This document shows, in pieces, positions 6,006 to 9,346 of a DNA stretch of 9,346 bases. Where the stretch lies: NCBI GenBank assembly GCA_021793635.1, contig JAJYSI010000098.1:1-9346 (forward strand). The letters run 5' to 3'. The stretch's first letter is position 1; every line of letters begins with the position of its first letter. A program made the position numbers and the translations under genes. The stretch comes from Bacteroidota bacterium. Lineage in GTDB: Bacteria > Bacteroidota > Ignavibacteria > Ignavibacteriales > Ignavibacteriaceae. The notes beneath the pieces were generated by a model. It searched no databases. It was given only the letters and a program-made list of their open reading frames with translations, and had not been told where the DNA came from.

Positions 6006-6029
6006 ATTACTCCACTACTCCATTATTCC
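6006..6029. repeat. Three degenerate 8-bp tandem units
   Basis: ATTACTCC, ACTACTCC and ATTATTCC stand in tandem, ten bases before the 3' end of the leftward zinc-ribbon gene. They differ from one another at one or two positions each. No function is apparent. Confidence 0.55.
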
Positions 6030-6039
6030 AGAAGTTGCC

Positions 6040-6381
6040 TTAAATATATGAATCTGCCTGATACAACGGTTCGATTTCCCATTCATCTTCGATTGTTCCG
6101 ACACAATGCGAGCATTTGGGAACACTGAACACAACTTTTTCCTCGCTCGGGTTAGCTCTTACAAAGTTCAAGATAGTTTTACAGCTTGAACATTGAACTA
6201 TGTGAGATGTGGTAGTTTTTGCACTACAATCAGGGCAAATAAAACCTAACTCGCCCGGCGTTTCTTCCGGATGAACCAGAAAAATCGAGTTGCATTTTGA
6301 GTTATTGCATTTAGCGAAGTGCCATTTTACAGTATCATTAGTTGCGATAATTAACTCCCTAAAAATTTTTTTGGTAAACAT
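6040..6381 (-). CDS. Small cysteine-rich protein with two putative zinc ribbons
   Basis: The 113-residue product is not assignable to a named family. It has eight cysteines in four pairs: Cys25-x4-Cys30, Cys49-x2-Cys52, Cys64-x2-Cys67 and Cys90-x2-Cys93. The spacing fits two four-cysteine zinc sites of ribbon type, the first from pairs one and two and the second from pairs three and four. The N-terminal half carries an acidic HPEETPGE loop between pairs one and two; the C-terminus is acidic (EDEWEIEP). No signal peptide or membrane segment is seen, so it should be cytoplasmic. Zinc ribbons of this size often bind nucleic acid or ribosomal and transcription partners, but nothing here shows which. 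The start ATG at 6381 has no clear ribosome-binding site. It is divergent from manB across an AT-rich 194-base spacer. That it is a real gene is likely, given the ordered motifs. Confidence 0.75.
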   Translation of the reverse strand: MFTKKIFRELIIATNDTVKWHFAKCNNSKCNSIFLVHPEETPGELGFICPDCSAKTTTSHIVQCSSCKTILNFVRANPSEEKVVFSVPKCSHCVGTIEDEWEIEPLYQADSYI

Positions 6382-6507
6382 ATATAGTTGAAAAGTAAAA
6401 GTCCATTGAAAAATATTTCTCTTATCTATTTTTCCCTTAATTGAAACAAAGGAAAAAATTCATAATTTTACTGGGCAAAATTACCAATTTGAATTAGCTA
6501 ATAAAAT

Positions 6508-6538
6508 ACTCAATAAATTCCTTGACAGATTATTGAGT
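6508..6538. promoter_or_regulatory. Operator-like inverted repeat over the manB promoter
   Basis: ACTCAATAA (6508-6516) and TTATTGAGT (6530-6538) are perfect 9-bp inverted arms with a 13-base spacer. The spacer contains the putative -35 box TTGACA (6522-6527). A dimeric repressor bound here would cover the -35 region. The regulator is unknown, and no regulator gene is next to it. Confidence 0.45.
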
Positions 6539-6565
6539 TTGTTTAATAAAAAAGTATTTATGGAG
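6522..6565 (+). promoter_or_regulatory. sigma70-like promoter and ribosome-binding site of manB
   Basis: TTGACA (6522-6527) matches the -35 consensus exactly and is followed after 16 bases by TAATAA (6544-6549) as a -10 box. GGAG (6562-6565) lies ten bases before the ATG at 6576, a slightly long but usable spacing. This is the most complete promoter in the window. Confidence 0.55.
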
Positions 6566-6575
6566 TGTTTTTTTC

Positions 6576-7922
6576 ATGGAAAGAATAAATTGTTTTAAGG
6601 CATACGATATTAGAGGAAAAGTACCGTCGGAGCTTAACCCGGAGCTTGCCTATAAAATTGGTGTGGCATTCACAAAATTAATCAGTGCTAAAAAAGTCGT
6701 AGTTGGCCATGACGTTCGTAAATCTTCGGAATCTATTTCCCAAGCTTTAATAAAGGGATTAACGGATTCGGGCGTTGATGTAATTGATATCGGAATCTGC
6801 GGGACTGAAATGATATACTTTGGTACCCCAGCTTTAGATGCGGACGGCGGTATAATGATAACAGCCAGCCATAATCCACCTGAGTACAACGGAATGAAAT
6901 TCGTCAAGAAAGGTTCTGTGCCGGTAGGCTATGACACTGGTCTACAGGAAATTGAGCAGATGATTCTTGAAAATGATTTAAAGATGGAACAGAAAAAACT
7001 TGGAAGTATCACTGTCCAAAACATTATGCCGGCGTTCATCAATAACCTAAAGAAATTTTACAAAAGAGAAAAAATTAATCCTCTTAGAGTTGTAGTAAAT
7101 GCAGGAAACGGCTGCGCCGGGCTTGCGCTCGATGCAATTGAAAAAGACCTGCCGATTAAAATGATTAAGATATTTAATGAACCTGATTCAAACTTTCCTA
7201 ACGGGGTCCCTAACCCTCTGTTACCGGAAAATAGAAAAGCAACTATTGATGCTGTGCTTGCAAATAAGGCTGATTTGGGTGTAGCTTGGGATGGCGATTA
7301 TGACCGCTGTTTCTTCTTTGATGAAAAAGGAAATTTTATTGAAGGATATTATATTGTCGGACTTCTTGCTAAATCAATTCTTAGGACTAACCCCGGTGAA
7401 AATATTGTCCACGATCCGCGCCTTGTTTGGAATACGGTTGAAGTTGTGAAAAACAGCGGCGGAAATTCCGTACTTTCAAAAAGCGGCCATGCTTTTATTA
7501 AGCAGAAGATGCGCGAAGTTAATGCGGTTTACGGTGGCGAAATGTCTGCACATCATTATTTTAGAGATAATGCCTATTCCGATAGCGGAATGATTCCTTT
7601 CTTGTTAACTCTTCAATTAATTTCTGAAGAGAGTAAACCATTCTCATCTTTGGTGGAAGAAATGATTCAGGCATATCCATGTTCGGGTGAGATAAATTCG
7701 ACAATTGAAAACCCTGCTCAGAAAATTCAGGAGATTGAGAAAAAATATGCCGGTGGAAAGGCAGACTATTTAGACGGCGCAAGTATTGAGTTTAGTAATT
7801 GGCGATTTAACCTGAGAATGTCTAATACCGAGCCCATCATAAGGTTAAACGTCGAAAGCCGCGGCGATATTAAGTTAATGGAAGAAAAAACAGAAGAACT
7901 GCTTAAATTGATTCGCGGATAA
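6576..7922 (+). CDS. manB: Phosphomannomutase/phosphoglucomutase, ManB/CpsG type
   Basis: The 448-residue product is an alpha-D-phosphohexomutase that interconverts mannose 6-phosphate and mannose 1-phosphate (possibly also the glucose phosphates) in the cytoplasm, supplying GDP-mannose for polysaccharide, LPS or glycoprotein synthesis. All four family signatures are in order. The phosphoserine loop is TASHNPPEYNGMK with Ser98, and the Mg-binding loop is DGDYDRC with Asp239, Asp241 and Asp243. The sugar-binding loop is GEMSAHHYFRD (321-331), and the phosphate-binding loop is RMSNTEP with SNTEP at 416-420. The SAHHYFRD and SNTEPIIRLNVESRG stretches are very close to E. coli CpsG/ManB (456 residues), so the length is normal and the protein complete. 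No manC (mannose-1-phosphate guanylyltransferase) or glycosyltransferase is adjacent. Substrate preference between mannose and glucose phosphates cannot be settled by eye. Confidence 0.95.
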   Translation: MERINCFKAYDIRGKVPSELNPELAYKIGVAFTKLISAKKVVVGHDVRKSSESISQALIKGLTDSGVDVIDIGICGTEMIYFGTPALDADGGIMITASHNPPEYNGMKFVKKGSVPVGYDTGLQEIEQMILENDLKMEQKKLGSITVQNIMPAFINNLKKFYKREKINPLRVVVNAGNGCAGLALDAIEKDLPIKMIKIFNEPDSNFPNGVPNPLLPENRKATIDAVLANKADLGVAWDGDYDRCFFFDEKGNFIEGYYIVGLLAKSILRTNPGENIVHDPRLVWNTVEVVKNSGGNSVLSKSGHAFIKQKMREVNAVYGGEMSAHHYFRDNAYSDSGMIPFLLTLQLISEESKPFSSLVEEMIQAYPCSGEINSTIENPAQKIQEIEKKYAGGKADYLDGASIEFSNWRFNLRMSNTEPIIRLNVESRGDIKLMEEKTEELLKLIRG

Positions 7923-7961
7923 TTCGGAAAATAATGATATTTAAGAATACCCCTTTTTAGA

Positions 7962-7990
7962 TTGGATTTTTTTATAAAGTGTTATTTATA
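7962..7990 (+). promoter_or_regulatory. Possible promoter of the solute-binding protein gene
   Basis: TTGGAT (7962-7967) and TTTATA (7985-7990) are separated by 17 bases in the 89-base gap after manB. No terminator hairpin separates the two genes, so read-through from manB is also possible. Confidence 0.3.
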
Positions 7991-8011
7991 AGGTAAACCT
8001 GAAAGCAGAAA

Positions 8012-9325
8012 GTGAAATTTGAAAAAATATTTTACGTAGCCTTAAGTGCGTTTTTAGTTACAACGTTCGTGTTGGTTAGCTATATTTTCCCACCCTATGG
8101 TTCAGCAGATAATTCAATTACAAGCGTAAAAAAAATTTATTATGCCGATTATATATCGCCGGCTAATCAGGCGCTAATTAACTTATTTAATGAAAGGTAT
8201 AAAGGGCAAATAGAGGTTATCGGAATAAATCTTCCCTTCGAAAAGTTCAGTACTAACGAAAGGAAGGAACTTCTTGCCCGTTATTTAAGAAGTAAAAGTG
8301 ATAGGATAGATATTTTTGCTGTTGATCAAATCTGGGTACCTCGCTTTGCAAGATGGGGAATTCCGTTGGATAAATTCATTTCTAAGCAGCAAAAAAGTAA
8401 TTTACTTGACTATGCGATGGAAACTTCTACCTATGGGGGGCAAATTATCACCCTGCCGCTTTATATAGATATTGCGCTTATGTATTATAGGAAAGATTTA
8501 ATTCAACAATTGCCGGATTACAAATCCATAATTCAAAAGTTAAATCATTCAATTACTTGGGAAGATTTTATCTCTCTTGGCGAAAGAATGAAAGATAAAA
8601 ATCCCTATTTCATATTTCAAGGCGATGACTATGAAGGTCTGATTTGTATATTCGAAGAGTTGATGCAAAGCCAGGGTAAATCTTTTATGGAAAACGGGAA
8701 AGTTCAGCTTAATACGCCTGAGGCACACAAAGCATTACAGTTGCTTGTCGACCTTGTGAACAAATATAAATTATCTCCTGCAAATATTACTGGATTTAAG
8801 GAAGATCCAAGTTATAATTACTTTCTAAAAAATAACGGAGTCTTTTTAAGAGGTTGGCCTGCATTTTATACTGGGTATAAACAAGAAAAAAAATATAATA
8901 AGTTATTTAAGAATATTTTTAGGGCGCCAACACCCCACTTTAAAGACGGGAAAGCTGTCTCAATTTTTGGCGGATGGAATTTAATGATTTCGAAATACTC
9001 AAATAATATTCCCGAATCTGTTAAATTTCTAAATTTTGTTACCAGTGAAGAAGCCCAGAAGTTACTTTATGAGAAAGGAGGTTTTCTTCCGGTAAATAAT
9101 TTGGTTTATAATGACTCGGCTTTTCTGAGCAAACATAAAAGTTTATATTTCTTCAAAAATTTATTAAAACAGGGGATCCACAGGCCATTTTTGCAAAGTT
9201 ACACCGGCATTTCTGACGTTATTTCCTTCTATCTGCATGAGGCAATAAAAAAGCAAATTTCCGTTTCTGATGCCCTTAATGAGGCAACAAAAAAAATAAA
9301 TTCAGGAAATTTTTTGCTTAATTAA
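8012..9325 (+). CDS. Extracellular solute-binding protein, family 1 (sugar ABC type)
   Basis: The 437-residue product resembles MalE/LpqY-like binding proteins that capture sugars or oligosaccharides for ABC importers. An N-terminal hydrophobic segment (about 7-26) follows a short basic end. A possible signal peptidase I site is GSA/DN (30-34), but there is no lipobox cysteine, so it is either released to the periplasm or left anchored by the segment. Family landmarks include DIFAVDQIWVPRFA (100-113), LPLYIDIALMYYRKDL (148-163), the domain-crossing GWPAFY (281-286), GGWNLMISKYS (320-330), SVKFLNFVTSEEAQKLL and GGFLPVN (356-362). The GTG at 8012 is the only good start: an in-frame TGA lies at 8000-8002, and later candidates would cut the signal segment. 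It follows manB on the same strand by 89 bases. No permease or ATPase is visible, though genes may continue to the right. Ligand unknown. Confidence 0.9.
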   Translation: MKFEKIFYVALSAFLVTTFVLVSYIFPPYGSADNSITSVKKIYYADYISPANQALINLFNERYKGQIEVIGINLPFEKFSTNERKELLARYLRSKSDRIDIFAVDQIWVPRFARWGIPLDKFISKQQKSNLLDYAMETSTYGGQIITLPLYIDIALMYYRKDLIQQLPDYKSIIQKLNHSITWEDFISLGERMKDKNPYFIFQGDDYEGLICIFEELMQSQGKSFMENGKVQLNTPEAHKALQLLVDLVNKYKLSPANITGFKEDPSYNYFLKNNGVFLRGWPAFYTGYKQEKKYNKLFKNIFRAPTPHFKDGKAVSIFGGWNLMISKYSNNIPESVKFLNFVTSEEAQKLLYEKGGFLPVNNLVYNDSAFLSKHKSLYFFKNLLKQGIHRPFLQSYTGISDVISFYLHEAIKKQISVSDALNEATKKINSGNFLLN

Positions 9326-9330
9326 ATATT

Positions 9331-9346
9331 AAGGACCTTATTAATA
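9331..9346 (+). promoter_or_regulatory. Ribosome-binding-like site for a gene beyond the right edge
   Basis: AAGGA (9331-9335) follows the solute-binding protein stop by five bases, and a start codon at or just past the final base would be correctly spaced. This suggests a co-transcribed next gene, perhaps its partner permease or a sensor, which is not in the window. Confidence 0.35.

Larger units (their letters stand above)
5518..6039. other. Largest non-coding gap, repeat-rich
   Basis: This 522-base gap lies upstream of the peptidase gene and downstream of the zinc-ribbon gene, both of which run leftward. From left to right it holds the peptidase promoter and ribosome-binding site, an AAAGGAGG sequence (5597-5604) with only a 34-codon TTG-started frame after it, a possible 49-residue ORF (5722-5871), a compound repeat (5854-5999), and three 8-bp tandem units (6006-6029). 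I see no tRNA or other recognisable RNA gene. Confidence 0.7.

Noticed and set aside
5919..6029. CRISPR or tandem-repeat array
   Set aside because: The units are 8-9 bases with no spacers, which fits simple tandem repeats and hairpins, not a CRISPR array.
5913..6128. Forward ORF with PFA/GFA repeats and a CPVC motif
   Set aside because: It is a translation of the nine-base repeat followed by antisense of the zinc-ribbon gene; it has a GTG start, no ribosome-binding site and no family signal.

Overview
The window looks like a chromosomal segment from a member of the Ignavibacteria or a near relative in the Bacteroidota/Chlorobi (FCB) group. The strongest clue is the first gene, whose C-terminus is a type IX secretion (T9SS) type A sorting domain with the 'NYPNPFNPATIISYQLP ... 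ALGREVKTLVN ... ASGVYFYQL' signature abundant in Ignavibacteria. A lipoprotein S46 dipeptidyl-peptidase, AT-rich genes and short GC-rich palindromes scattered between genes fit the same placement. This assignment is inferred from protein style, not from a marker gene.

Layout. Positions 1-1070 (+) hold the 3' end of a large secreted T9SS protein that is open at the left edge; a structured region and a strong terminator hairpin follow. Positions 1469-2686 (-) encode a soluble PAS-type sensor histidine kinase without an adjacent response regulator. Divergent from it, 2745-3188 (+) encodes a small AlaX-like tRNA-editing domain. Positions 3319-5517 (-) encode a lipoprotein S46 dipeptidyl-peptidase with an intact catalytic triad and a DPP7-like specificity residue. 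Positions 5518-6039 form the largest non-coding gap. It holds the peptidase promoter, one possible 49-residue ORF, and a composite of dispersed repeats that includes a nine-base-period nested hairpin. Positions 6040-6381 (-) encode a small protein with two putative zinc sites. Positions 6576-7922 (+) encode a phosphomannomutase/phosphoglucomutase of the ManB/CpsG type, preceded by a sigma70-like promoter lying inside a perfect 9-bp inverted repeat. Positions 8012-9325 (+) encode a family 1 type extracellular solute-binding protein; a ribosome-binding-like AAGGA at the right edge suggests another gene just outside.

How the genes relate. Apart from manB followed by the solute-binding protein, neighbours alternate in strand, so no multi-gene operon is visible. 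The common theme is the cell envelope: secreted protein, lipoprotein peptidase, sugar-nucleotide precursor supply and sugar-type solute capture. This looks like ordinary core and housekeeping chromosome. I see no phage, transposase, CRISPR array, tRNA or rRNA. No convincing new multi-gene system is present; the points most worth following up are the intergenic repeats and RNA-like structures and the manB operator-like dyad.
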